Source of the DNA: a virus
Virus record (IMG/VR): IMGVR_UViG_3300028364_000014
Coordinates: 173,911-237,910 of that record
Length of the DNA: 64,000 nucleotides
Strand: one strand, 5' to 3'
Below the pieces are notes generated by a model. It had not been told where the DNA came from. It did no database searches and saw only the letters and a program-made list of their open reading frames with translations. Positions 49,989 to 58,570 of the stretch are shown here, in pieces (positions within the stretch are counted from its first letter, which is position 1; every line of letters starts with the position of its first letter). The translations under genes were made by a program, and so were the position numbers.

Positions 49989-51390
49989 CTAGTACCTCCG
50001 TATTATACCTAGCCTCATCAGCATCTTCATGGTTGGTTACCTCATCCCCTGAAGTTATAAAGTATTGATCTGGTGCTTTAACTTCTCTAATATCTAGATG
50101 CTGTTTAAAAAACCAGTAACCTATACCTTCTGGACCAGTACTTCCACCTCGTCTAGTATCTTTAATGGTAAGCTTATAGTTACCACACTCAAGCCCACCC
50201 ATCTTACGCTCTTCTTCTGTACGCGCGCCCCATAAAGCAATAACATCACCAAAACGCGCTATTCTATCACTATCGGCAATATCATTTTGCCTATTGAGCT
50301 GTACCGCAGTCAGTGCAGGTATATCCAGAGAACCCGCTAAATCCTTAAGTTTTGTAGTAATATCACCAAGTAACTGATGTTCTTTCCTATTACCATCAGT
50401 CGTAGATAAATCAGGTTCTTTAATGTAGTCAAATACAATTAATCCAATGTTTTCTTTAATTTTCATTTTTTTACACATAGCCACTACCTTATCTACACTA
50501 TACCCTGGCATATACATATGAAATAATTTACCATTAGCAGTCAAATTTTGAGCATATTTCATCTTAGAATACTGCTCAGGGTTCCATCCTCCGTGCTTAA
50601 CGTCTCTTTCTTTAACACCAGACAGTTTAGATAAAGCCCTAGTTCGCCATTCACTAAAAGTTAACTCAGTATCAATATATAAAACAGGTACATGCTCATT
50701 GAACGCGGCGTGAATGGCTATATTAGTTAGATAAGCACTCTTACCCATCTTCTTTCTTGCTGCTATTACAGTTAAAGTTCCTGGTATTAATCCATCTATT
50801 TGTCTGTCTAAAATAGGAAATCCCGAAGATAAGCCGGTCATAGTTATTTTTGAATTAAGCCTATCCTCCATAAATTTATCTAAACCATTACCTAAATCTA
50901 CAGGGTCTCCATTATTTTTAAAGCCAGTGGTCATATCTAACATACTTGTTTCTACATGACCAATCAAATCATTTCCAGAGACGCCGTCTTTAGCATTACC
51001 CTCTACTAAAGTTATATGCTGTTTAAGAGCTACGTATAACTTAAATTTAGTACTTGCCTCGGTAATATTATCTAAATACACATTAAAATTGGAATCCGAA
51101 GTAACAATATTTCCTATGGATTGCAGATATCCGACACCACCTAGCATGTCTAGAACTTCGTTATTCTGAGCTTGGGTAATGACCATTGCCAAATCAATAG
51201 AAGTTATCCCCCTGTTAACTAAATCCTTCATCAAAGCAAATAATAACTGATGCGGTTCAGAAAGAAAATCAAACTCATTTATTTTAGACGAAAGATCATA
51301 AAAATAGTCTACACTTTTAAAACAGTATGATAGTACAATCCTTTCATCCGCCGGTCTACAAAATTTATTTTTTATTTCGTCTATATTCAA
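49975..51390 (-). CDS. Replicative DNA helicase, DnaB type
   Basis: 471 residues. N-terminal helical domain (10-150), then the RecA-like core: TGLSSGFPILDRQIDGLIPG leads to the P-loop AARKKMGKS (210-218), then LYIDTELTFSEW, VFDYIKEP (Walker B) and LTAVQLNRQ. The P-loop begins with Ala where GxxxxGK[ST] has Gly. It unwinds DNA at the fork and interacts with the primase gene next door. A candidate promoter lies just upstream at 51416-51443. Confidence 0.93.
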   Translation of the reverse strand: MNIDEIKNKFCRPADERIVLSYCFKSVDYFYDLSSKINEFDFLSEPHQLLFALMKDLVNRGITSIDLAMVITQAQNNEVLDMLGGVGYLQSIGNIVTSDSNFNVYLDNITEASTKFKLYVALKQHITLVEGNAKDGVSGNDLIGHVETSMLDMTTGFKNNGDPVDLGNGLDKFMEDRLNSKITMTGLSSGFPILDRQIDGLIPGTLTVIAARKKMGKSAYLTNIAIHAAFNEHVPVLYIDTELTFSEWRTRALSKLSGVKERDVKHGGWNPEQYSKMKYAQNLTANGKLFHMYMPGYSVDKVVAMCKKMKIKENIGLIVFDYIKEPDLSTTDGNRKEHQLLGDITTKLKDLAGSLDIPALTAVQLNRQNDIADSDRIARFGDVIALWGARTEEERKMGGLECGNYKLTIKDTRRGGSTGPEGIGYWFFKQHLDIREVKAPDQYFITSGDEVTNHEDADEARYNTEVLDELS

Positions 51391-51392
51391 TA

Positions 51393-51851
51393 TTATTTCC
51401 TCTCTGCTCTTATAGCGTATAATTCGTTCTCTCTTCTTGTCAATTCTCTTTTAAATGTAGCAATATACTCACTTATCGTTTTATCAATTCCATCTAATTT
51501 TATTAACTCTAACTTTAATTCGTCTATTTGATCATTTAGCCTAGATAAATCCACATTAGTACTAATAAGATAGTCTGTAGCGGCAGATTTAGTCTTATAT
51601 TGTTTTAGTACTTCTTTGTCGAGAACTATAGCTATAGAGGACTCAAAGAGTTTATTTTTTTTAGCAATTTCAGCTTTAGTTTGATTTTGTTCAGACTTAA
51701 AATAAATTAAAAACTGAGCTAGTGCAATTGAGTACATACTAATAGTTGCCCCATCTAGATTATTAAGACTTCTAGGGTTAAAATTCCAAATCTCATCAAC
51801 AAGGGTGTTATTTATTTTTATATTTTGAAAGGATGTTATTGCTTGGTCCAT
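51393..51851 (-). CDS. Hypothetical coiled-coil protein
   Basis: 152 residues. The C-terminal half is a long charged helix with heptads (LNDQIDELKLELIKLDGIDK), the N-terminus has NNLDGATISMYSIALAQFL. I associate this layout with small proteins seen beside phage helicase and recombination genes, but cannot name it. It follows a Cys-rich gene by nine bases and is probably co-transcribed with DnaB. Confidence 0.55.
   Translation of the reverse strand: MDQAITSFQNIKINNTLVDEIWNFNPRSLNNLDGATISMYSIALAQFLIYFKSEQNQTKAEIAKKNKLFESSIAIVLDKEVLKQYKTKSAATDYLISTNVDLSRLNDQIDELKLELIKLDGIDKTISEYIATFKRELTRRENELYAIRAERK
51416..51443 (-). promoter_or_regulatory. Candidate promoter upstream of DnaB
   Basis: Minus strand TTGACA (51438-51443), 16-base spacer, TATACG (51416-51421). 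The spacer matches the other promoters, but the -10 box fits only four of six bases. It lies within the end of the coiled-coil gene at 51393-51851. Confidence 0.4.
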
Positions 51852-51859
51852 ACTACCTC

Positions 51860-52162
51860 CTATGATGCTTTATCATCACCATCTATTCTTTCTTCGTATG
51901 ATCTGTGGTCATGTTTACCAGTGCAATAATAGTCCCATTCCACTACTTTATTAGTTTTAGGATCAATTACAGGGCAGTAATGATTCTCCATTGGTACCGC
52001 TACCCCGTTCACATAATCAGCTTGTATACAAAACTTACTAAGGTCGCAATATTTACTATCCCCGAGGATTGTTCCATCCCTGAGACAACAGAAGTCTTTA
52101 CAGTCTTTATTGTACTTAGTAGAATCAGACGTAATTAAAGTATTTACATCGTATTTATTCAT
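51860..52162 (-). CDS. Cys-rich hypothetical protein
   Basis: 100 residues with six or more Cys (CKDFCC, CDLSKFC, HYCPVI, YYCTGKHDH), spaced like one or two zinc sites. No family is recognised. It is placed between the HNH gene at 52167 and the coiled-coil gene. Confidence 0.55.
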   Translation of the reverse strand: MNKYDVNTLITSDSTKYNKDCKDFCCLRDGTILGDSKYCDLSKFCIQADYVNGVAVPMENHYCPVIDPKTNKVVEWDYYCTGKHDHRSYEERIDGDDKAS

Positions 52163-52166
52163 AACA

Positions 52167-53210
52167 TTATCCTTTATCGTTAAAATATCTTCTATATATA
52201 ACAGCCTGATACCAGGCTTTATGCCATGTTCTATCTTTATTGGCCTTAGAATTACACGAACGGCACACAGTTATTAAATTATTTGGTTTACAGTTCTTTT
52301 TATTATAATCAATGTGATGGATGGTTAGATCCCTTGAATCAGGTGAGTCACAGTAGGGGTTTAAACATTTATTCCCGTCTCTATTTCTTATATCTTTTTT
52401 ATATTCTAAATCTTTCCAAGCTTCGCAATACGGTTCAAAAGAAATACCTCCTTTCCAAGACGGATGATTTTCTCCCATATTATTAATACAGTAACAAGTA
52501 GGACATCTAACCCCTCTAGCCCAATCAGTCCATATTATACTATGCTTGTGACCGTTATGACAAATATATTTTAACTTAGTGTGATTATTAATATATTTAG
52601 TACTTAGTAATATGTAGCCCGCAGACTCGAACGAATTTCTCACATCTTTAATAGTTTTTTTTATTTTTTTAGAGCAATAAGGACATCTCCTACCAATGCC
52701 CCATTTACCAAATGATATGGAATGTCTGTGCCCTTTAGGACAAACATACTTTAACTTAGTTCTATTATTTATATACTCTTTACTAAGTAATATATACCCT
52801 TCTTTCTCAAAAGAATATTTTACAAAATCATATGTGGGTTTTATATTTCCATTACAATACCAACATCTTTTACCATAATGCCAATCAGTCCAAGTAATAG
52901 AATGCTTATGCCCCTTAGAACAAATATAATCTAACTTAGTGTAAGCGTTTTTATACTCATTGCTAAGAAGTACATAACCCTCTTTCTCAAAAGATTTTCT
53001 AACTTGTTCTATATCTAATTTAGTATTTCCGTAACAATAAGGACATCTATTACCTAAGGTATTCCAACAGTTCCAAGATACCCTATGTATATGTCCTTTA
53101 GGACAAAGATAATCTAGCTTAGTCTTATTATTTTTATACTCCTTACTAAGGAGGGTGTACCCCTCCTTTTCAAAAGATTTTTTAATAAAATCATAGGTTA
53201 ATTTCTTCAT
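52167..53210 (-). CDS. HNH homing endonuclease with four zinc-ribbon repeats
   Basis: 347 residues, fourth member of the repeat family: units with F-E-K-E-G-Y-x-L-L-S-x-E-Y and C-P-K-G-H, then the nuclease domain (CLNPYC, DLTIHHIDYNKKNC, NLITVCRSCNSKAN). It starts four bases inside the end of a Vsr-like gene, so translation may be coupled. It is inserted between the Cys-rich gene and the RecA-proximal nuclease. Confidence 0.87.
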   Translation of the reverse strand: MKKLTYDFIKKSFEKEGYTLLSKEYKNNKTKLDYLCPKGHIHRVSWNCWNTLGNRCPYCYGNTKLDIEQVRKSFEKEGYVLLSNEYKNAYTKLDYICSKGHKHSITWTDWHYGKRCWYCNGNIKPTYDFVKYSFEKEGYILLSKEYINNRTKLKYVCPKGHRHSISFGKWGIGRRCPYCSKKIKKTIKDVRNSFESAGYILLSTKYINNHTKLKYICHNGHKHSIIWTDWARGVRCPTCYCINNMGENHPSWKGGISFEPYCEAWKDLEYKKDIRNRDGNKCLNPYCDSPDSRDLTIHHIDYNKKNCKPNNLITVCRSCNSKANKDRTWHKAWYQAVIYRRYFNDKG

Positions 53211-53587
53211 TTCTTTTTTCTACCTGAATAATTTGTTCCATTGTTCATAGCTTCAGTAATTCTGGTAAGCATAAGGTCTTCCGTAATTTCATCATCGTAG
53301 TTTATATAAACTAAATAAAAATCTTCTTCTTGTATATATTCTATCTTTAGATTATCCCTGTTTACTTGCCCTTGAAATTTTTCTTTGTCCCCATGAAAAT
53401 GACTAACAAATTTAAAATGCTGTTGCCCCTGTACTTCCACGAATAAACGCAGTTCTCTCACATAAAAATCAAAAAACAGTTTATGCTTTTTGTAATTAAT
53501 AAAATGCTCTTCAAAAATACGTTTATTTGGTACTGCCGGAAAAAGCTTCACCAGTATAGATTGGACCAGTTTGGCAATGTAGCTCAT
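53207..53587 (-). CDS. PD-(D/E)XK nuclease-like protein (DUF559/Vsr-like)
   Basis: 126 residues. The core is short and clear: FFDFYVRELRLFVEVQGQQHF (part), with the Asp and Glu of the family's F-D-F...xE-V-x-G-x-Q-H-F pattern, followed by a later Lys-Ile and FYLVYINY. It resembles DUF559/very-short-patch-repair-like phage nucleases. It overlaps the RecA gene by 65 bases, an unusually long overlap for this genome, so the start could be further downstream. It may be a repair or homing nuclease. Confidence 0.65.
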   Translation of the reverse strand: MSYIAKLVQSILVKLFPAVPNKRIFEEHFINYKKHKLFFDFYVRELRLFVEVQGQQHFKFVSHFHGDKEKFQGQVNRDNLKIEYIQEEDFYLVYINYDDEITEDLMLTRITEAMNNGTNYSGRKKK

Positions 53588-54680
53588 AAGCCTCTTTTAA
53601 ACCAGAAAGATTTTTAATTTCTTCAACCACTTTATTAAATAACTCTTCATTGGTTCTTAATGTTTCTAATACATTGATTTCACCTTGGCCTATATTTTCA
53701 TCATTGTACTTAAACCAAGAACCAGCTTTCTCAATTATATTAAGACTGGTTGCCATAGACAAAACTTCCCAATACATATCGTACCCTTTACCATAAACCA
53801 ACCGCAATGTGGCTTTTCTGAATGGCTCACCAAGTTTATTTTTTACTACTTCGTGTATAGCCTCATGCCCTATAATCTCCCCAGTTACTGGATCGGCGAT
53901 TCTACGAGATCTTGCTTCTGGACCTTTCAAAGAAATCCTACCTGTAGCATAAAAGCCTAAACTTTCACCACCACTTGTAGTATCCGGTGGAGCATACGGA
54001 GATAGATTTTTCCTAATCTGATTAACAAAAATTAATAACGTCTGTGTTTCAGCGGCTTGAGGAGATATCTTTCGTAATGCTTTACTCATCAACCTAGCCT
54101 GTAAAGCCATAGTATCTTTCTCAATTTCTGCTTGAGCTTCGGCATTGGGGATCAGCGCAGAGACACTATCAACTACAATAACATCGTATGCCCCTGTCTT
54201 AATCAACCTCTCAAGAATATCTAGGTTAGGTTCTCCGCCATATACCTGAACTAGCTCAAGTTTTTCAGAATCAACTCCGTACCTTTCAAAAAGTTTAGGA
54301 TCAACAGCCTGTTCGGCATCCAAATAAGCACACTTCATACCCCTTTTCTGAGCCTGTATAACCACACTGACACCCAGTGTACTCTTTCCACTTGAATTGG
54401 GACCATACACCTCATAAACGCGCCCTAATGCCATACCCCCTCTACCTAATGCCAAGTCAAGACTTAATGAGCCAGTACTAATTGTCCTAATACTGTTTTG
54501 ACTCTCAGAAAGCGGTTTTAATATGTCACCATACTTCTTTTTAATGGCAGCTAAAGCGAACTCTCTAGTTTTATCCATTATAACAAGCTCTACTTTCTTT
54601 TTTGTATCTGTGTCTATTTTCTTTTTAACTTTAGCTTCTTCAGCTTTAGTAAGCTTCTCAACATTTTTTTTATCACTCAT
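53523..54680 (-). CDS. recA: RecA recombinase
   Basis: 385 residues. A Lys-rich N-terminal extension of about 35 residues precedes the canonical core: GSLSLDLALGRGG, Walker A YGPNSSGKST (93-101), DAEQAVDPKLFERYGVD, VVDSVSALIP (Walker B), MSKALRKISP and the L2-region FVNQIRKNLSPY. It forms filaments on ssDNA for recombination. The extension may replace the missing LexA/UmuD contacts or bind a phage partner. It is encoded four bases into the downstream unknown gene. Confidence 0.96.
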   Translation of the reverse strand: MSDKKNVEKLTKAEEAKVKKKIDTDTKKKVELVIMDKTREFALAAIKKKYGDILKPLSESQNSIRTISTGSLSLDLALGRGGMALGRVYEVYGPNSSGKSTLGVSVVIQAQKRGMKCAYLDAEQAVDPKLFERYGVDSEKLELVQVYGGEPNLDILERLIKTGAYDVIVVDSVSALIPNAEAQAEIEKDTMALQARLMSKALRKISPQAAETQTLLIFVNQIRKNLSPYAPPDTTSGGESLGFYATGRISLKGPEARSRRIADPVTGEIIGHEAIHEVVKNKLGEPFRKATLRLVYGKGYDMYWEVLSMATSLNIIEKAGSWFKYNDENIGQGEINVLETLRTNEELFNKVVEEIKNLSGLKEAYELHCQTGPIYTGEAFSGSTK

Positions 54681-55288
54681 CTATGGCTATCTATCTCCTC
54701 TGATATTTGTTGTAAATTCGGTAAACCAAACTCCACCTCGTGGGTTCTTAAATATTCTTCTGCCTGTAAATCAGCCAACCATACTAAACGGTCCTCGTTC
54801 TTATTAAAATTATTCATAATCTGTAAAGCTTTTTCAGTAATCCAACCTAACTTATCTTGACCGAACATTGCAAAAGATACAAATATTTCATTATTAAATT
54901 TAAATTCCTCTTCATTATTAAACACTGTAGTAACAATCATAGCACACTTAATTAACGACTCTTTATACCCTAATCCAGTAGAATCACTAATCTTTTTTAC
55001 AAAGTGCTTTGCAATAGATCCATCCTTCTTGGTATCCCGATATGCAGTAAGTTCTGGATGTTTATGGTATAAGACACAATAAAAGTGCTCAATTAAATCA
55101 GATAATTTTTTTATATCTTTATAACCTTTAGGAGGGGAAATAATAGCCATCCCTTCATCTTTTAATATTTTCCTACAGGTACTAATCAACATATTAAGTT
55201 TATCTTCTTCTGGGATCATAACCAACTGAGTTAACTCCGCTAACATCGCATATAATTCTACTGAATACCTATCTAAATTAGTCGTCAC
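54677..55288 (-). CDS. Hypothetical helical protein
   Basis: 203 residues, almost all helical, with two neighbouring Trp/Leu rich parts (KLGWITEKALQIMNN, LVWLADLQAEEYLRTHE). I recognise no family. It overlaps RecA by four bases and follows the sliding clamp by one base, so it is part of the replication operon. A recombination mediator or clamp-loader accessory is possible but not shown. Confidence 0.6.
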   Translation of the reverse strand: MTTNLDRYSVELYAMLAELTQLVMIPEEDKLNMLISTCRKILKDEGMAIISPPKGYKDIKKLSDLIEHFYCVLYHKHPELTAYRDTKKDGSIAKHFVKKISDSTGLGYKESLIKCAMIVTTVFNNEEEFKFNNEIFVSFAMFGQDKLGWITEKALQIMNNFNKNEDRLVWLADLQAEEYLRTHEVEFGLPNLQQISEEIDSHR

Positions 55289-55289
55289 A

Positions 55290-56417
55290 TTATCTCCTGA
55301 CTAAGTTTACTACATAAGCTTTTTGATCGTCATAGCCTTTAGAAACTACAATCAGCCCATTTTTTTCATCTAAACACTTTAATTCCACATTATCATCTGT
55401 CATAGAATGCAGTGTATTCAATAAATCTTTACCGTCCACGTCTAAAATAAAATCAATATCCTTATTACCTACATTATCATACTCAAATAAAGAATTATCA
55501 GTACTCAACGATAGTTTATTATCGTTAACTTTTAAACTTACCCTATTATAATCCTCACCATTAAGTACGTCTACAAAAGAAGATAAACCATTAACTAACA
55601 TCTCTCTATTAATTTCCACAGTTTTATCAAAAACATCAAACATTTTTTGGTAATTAGGGTAGGTTTTTAGTACATTACTTTCTCCCCAAAATAAAACGTT
55701 ATCAAACGATACTTTAATCGATCTATCACTAAATTCCATAAAAAGTTGTGCGTCATCTATAAGTACACGGCGGAGCCCCATAATAAAACTGTGTTTTAAT
55801 AAGTATTCTTGATCTTCAATAGTATTTTCATTTTTAACTATAAACTCAGAAATAAGTTTACCGTTAGTACTCACAAAATTTATCTTATCCTTAGAAAAAG
55901 CCATACGAATCCCTTTAATATACGCCGTAGGGCCATTAGGATCTACAGCATATAAGACTTTATCAATCGCTGACTTAATTATGCTTGAATTTAAAATGAG
56001 ATTGGGTTGATCTATCGTAGATATAGCAATAAATCTAGCAGCTTTAATAGTATCTAATTTAAGGTTAGACTTAGAAGTGCTGTCATCTAAATGACTGTTT
56101 ATAACCTTAACATGTAGGCGTGGAGGTTTAGAAATAAAATGAAAATCTTTAACTCCAATCTCCCCATCCCAAGACGCAAATGTCATAATATAAGATTTAA
56201 TTTTACTAAAAATTACAGTTTGTTCACCGGGCTTTACTACTTTGGCAGGAACTTTACAAGAAATGCCTGTTTTACCATTGTTTGAAAGAAAAAGGACAGA
56301 GTCTTCTTCAGCTTTTATAACAATCTGCCCCTCAAATGAAGTAGTGTTCATTTTAGCTGTAACACTTAACAGCTTAATAGCACGCTGAGCTTCGTGCGTT
56401 TTAACAAAAAATTCCAT
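55290..56417 (-). CDS. dnaN: DNA polymerase sliding clamp (beta type)
   Basis: 375 residues from the ATG at 56417 with AAGGGG five bases upstream; a longer frame of 32 codons has no binding site. The length equals bacterial DnaN (about 366). Evidence: the DnaN-like start FFVKTHEAQRAIKLLS, the conserved centre NSSIIKSAIDKVLYAVDP, KGIRMAFSKDKINFVSTNG, and FIMGLRRVLID. It keeps the family A polymerase on DNA and is loaded by the DnaX-like protein at 27204. Family A polymerases with a true beta clamp are less common in phages. Confidence 0.88.
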   Translation of the reverse strand: MEFFVKTHEAQRAIKLLSVTAKMNTTSFEGQIVIKAEEDSVLFLSNNGKTGISCKVPAKVVKPGEQTVIFSKIKSYIMTFASWDGEIGVKDFHFISKPPRLHVKVINSHLDDSTSKSNLKLDTIKAARFIAISTIDQPNLILNSSIIKSAIDKVLYAVDPNGPTAYIKGIRMAFSKDKINFVSTNGKLISEFIVKNENTIEDQEYLLKHSFIMGLRRVLIDDAQLFMEFSDRSIKVSFDNVLFWGESNVLKTYPNYQKMFDVFDKTVEINREMLVNGLSSFVDVLNGEDYNRVSLKVNDNKLSLSTDNSLFEYDNVGNKDIDFILDVDGKDLLNTLHSMTDDNVELKCLDEKNGLIVVSKGYDDQKAYVVNLVRR

Positions 56418-56501
56418 TAATACCCCTTTTAAATTAATTATCTCTATTAGTATATCCATAGATAAACTAGTTAAATATGGATACTCCAAAACCATACATA
56501 C

Positions 56502-56529
56502 AATATAACTCACTTTTTAGATTTGTCAA
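56502..56529 (-). promoter_or_regulatory. Sigma-70-type promoter (tandem 3)
   Basis: Minus strand TTGACA (56524-56529), 16-base spacer, TATATT (56502-56507). Nearest of three to the sliding clamp gene. Confidence 0.85.
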
Positions 56530-56592
56530 GTAGTTACTTTAATTTAATTAAATAGTATATATATAGATATATATATTGAAATAAACAGGTAT

Positions 56593-56620
56593 AATATAAT
56601 CACCTTTTCTAGTTTGTCAA
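56593..56620 (-). promoter_or_regulatory. Sigma-70-type promoter (tandem 2)
   Basis: Minus strand TTGACA (56615-56620), 16-base spacer, TATATT (56593-56598). The bases after the -10 box (aacaggtataatataa on the plus strand, 56584-56599) recur 78 bases away at the next promoter. Confidence 0.85.
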
Positions 56621-56670
56621 GAACTTATTTTAGACTTAGCTAAATAATGTATGTCGAGGTGAACAGGTAT

Positions 56671-56698
56671 AATATAACACAGAAATGCTACTTGTCAA
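56671..56698 (-). promoter_or_regulatory. Sigma-70-type promoter (tandem 1)
   Basis: Minus strand TTGACA (56693-56698), 16-base spacer, TATATT (56671-56676). It lies just after the stop codon of the tail protein gene at 56702. Together with the next two it forms the main start of the replication unit. Confidence 0.85.
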
Positions 56699-56701
56699 GA
56701 G

Positions 56702-58570
56702 CTAACCAGAAATAGTTACCCAAGGTATTACCCCATCAAACCAAACCTCCTTATGGTCAAAATTATGAGATTTTAATATAACATCCACGTATCTTGTACC
56801 AGATACTAAAGTGGTATCAAATTCATCATAAGTCCAATATACTTCTGTCGGTAATGTGTACCAAACTGTTCCAGAAACAGTAAGAGGGTTATTAACACTT
56901 CTTATACCTAGATAGGCAGACGCAGAGTAGGTTTTGTATTCAGCTTTAAAATGAAAAGTCGCTTTACCTTGATCAATATCCGAACCACTTATACCCCCTA
57001 ATAATAAATCCACCCTCTGTGATAAAATATAATCCGCATTAATATAATCTGAAAAAAACACAGAACCATGAGAGGCTGCTGACGCTATTCCAAAATTTTG
57101 GTCTCCTTCATTAGTCCAGCCAGCAAGACTATTGTAATCAGCTGATGAGTTAATTAACTCTATATATTTTAATTTATCTAACTCTTCATAAGAGGTGCTC
57201 GGAATACGTATAAAAGTTTCAACATCATCAAAATAAGTAACACGTGACCAATCAGGGTGGTATGCTTTACATAACAAATCTACATACCGAGTGCCTGAAG
57301 TAAGGGTACGTCTATAGTAGGACTCTGTCCAAGAACTAGCAGACGCTGCTTGAACAACATAATTATCACTTCCAATCACAACTCTATTTTCATCTAAAAG
57401 TCTAGAGCCTATATACATACTACCACTTTGTTTCTGAAGAGTGGTAACAAATGAATATAATTCACTATCTATACCTGAAGCCGTAACACCTTGGGCAATC
57501 AAATCAATTTGTTGTGTCATAATATGAGTACCAGGAGCATTAACAGCCCTACCAAATTTATATGCGCTATTATACCCTTCACTATAAGTAGATATACTTC
57601 CCTCCTCTTTCTCCCAACCTACCAAACTTCTTTGCTCCGCACCCGGGTTAGCTAATGAAAACTTTTTATTAATAAAAGCATGAGAAATAGCATCTCCCGA
57701 CTCTACTGGATAACAATCAGACTTAAGAAGATCATTATAATAAGGAGAAATTGAATCATCTAAACAAATCATATAGTGTGGGCCTCCAAAAGATGTGCCT
57801 ATTTCATAGGCGCCATCACTTGAAGTAACAGCACCTAGAAAAACATCATTGTCTTGCCTAAATATCCTAAGTTCCCTATTAACTAAAAGGTCATCTTGCC
57901 TTATATTTCCAGTAAATTCATATAAAGGAGGATTAATAACAACTAAAGAAGTCCCATACTTAGCGCCATAGCCGTGGAACTTCTTAGAAGTACTTATGTA
58001 ATCACTATCTCCCGATCCAAAAGCTGTAACACCCACAGCGACAGAAGAAGCGTCTACTCGGCACTTTATCATTTGTCTATTATCAATAGAATAAAAGTAA
58101 CTTGCTCCTAAATTGCCTTCAAATAAATAACAGTCACAGTTCTGTATAACTAATGATTCTATACTATGGACAGAATTACTAAAAAAAGAACCTCTACTAG
58201 AGGACGAAGAATCTAAAATACATTGACTAAAAATAGTGTCAAACGTAGGAGAACCATCCCCTGCCCTAAACCTAACCGCAGAATACGCATCAGTACGAGT
58301 CGTTCTAATTTTAACTTTATCAATTAAAATAGGGTTACTTCCGTTATATACTATATCTAGTACACCAAAATAATTATTACTAGTAAGTTCTACCTTACCT
58401 TCAGCAGGGTAATCAGTGTTTCCTACTAAATTAACCACTTTATACTCCATAATTATATGCTCATCATAAACCCCTTCATCAATCCATAGGGTGTCACCAT
58501 CAGCCGCCTCATTATACGCTGAAATAATAGTAGTGTATAATTTATCTGGTCCTACGGGTAATATCGCCAT
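56702..58570 (-). CDS. Tail or adhesin protein with beta-helix N-terminus
   Basis: 622 residues. The first 65 residues, which begin VGPDKLYTTIISAY and include DGDTLWIDEGVYDE, look like the start of a pectin-lyase-like right-handed helix and recur in the next gene. A middle region follows with strands of the type DSEL/YVDLL, and residues about 205-300 hold a carbohydrate-binding-like or fn3-like module with GAVTSSDGAYEI. C-terminal parts (GNIxQDDLLVNRELRIF, FHxKAEYK) occur in pairs, suggesting duplicated beta-sandwich domains. It belongs to the tail gene group and may bind host glycans. Confidence 0.65.
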   Translation of the reverse strand: MAILPVGPDKLYTTIISAYNEAADGDTLWIDEGVYDEHIIMEYKVVNLVGNTDYPAEGKVELTSNNYFGVLDIVYNGSNPILIDKVKIRTTRTDAYSAVRFRAGDGSPTFDTIFSQCILDSSSSSRGSFFSNSVHSIESLVIQNCDCYLFEGNLGASYFYSIDNRQMIKCRVDASSVAVGVTAFGSGDSDYISTSKKFHGYGAKYGTSLVVINPPLYEFTGNIRQDDLLVNRELRIFRQDNDVFLGAVTSSDGAYEIGTSFGGPHYMICLDDSISPYYNDLLKSDCYPVESGDAISHAFINKKFSLANPGAEQRSLVGWEKEEGSISTYSEGYNSAYKFGRAVNAPGTHIMTQQIDLIAQGVTASGIDSELYSFVTTLQKQSGSMYIGSRLLDENRVVIGSDNYVVQAASASSWTESYYRRTLTSGTRYVDLLCKAYHPDWSRVTYFDDVETFIRIPSTSYEELDKLKYIELINSSADYNSLAGWTNEGDQNFGIASAASHGSVFFSDYINADYILSQRVDLLLGGISGSDIDQGKATFHFKAEYKTYSASAYLGIRSVNNPLTVSGTVWYTLPTEVYWTYDEFDTTLVSGTRYVDVILKSHNFDHKEVWFDGVIPWVTISG

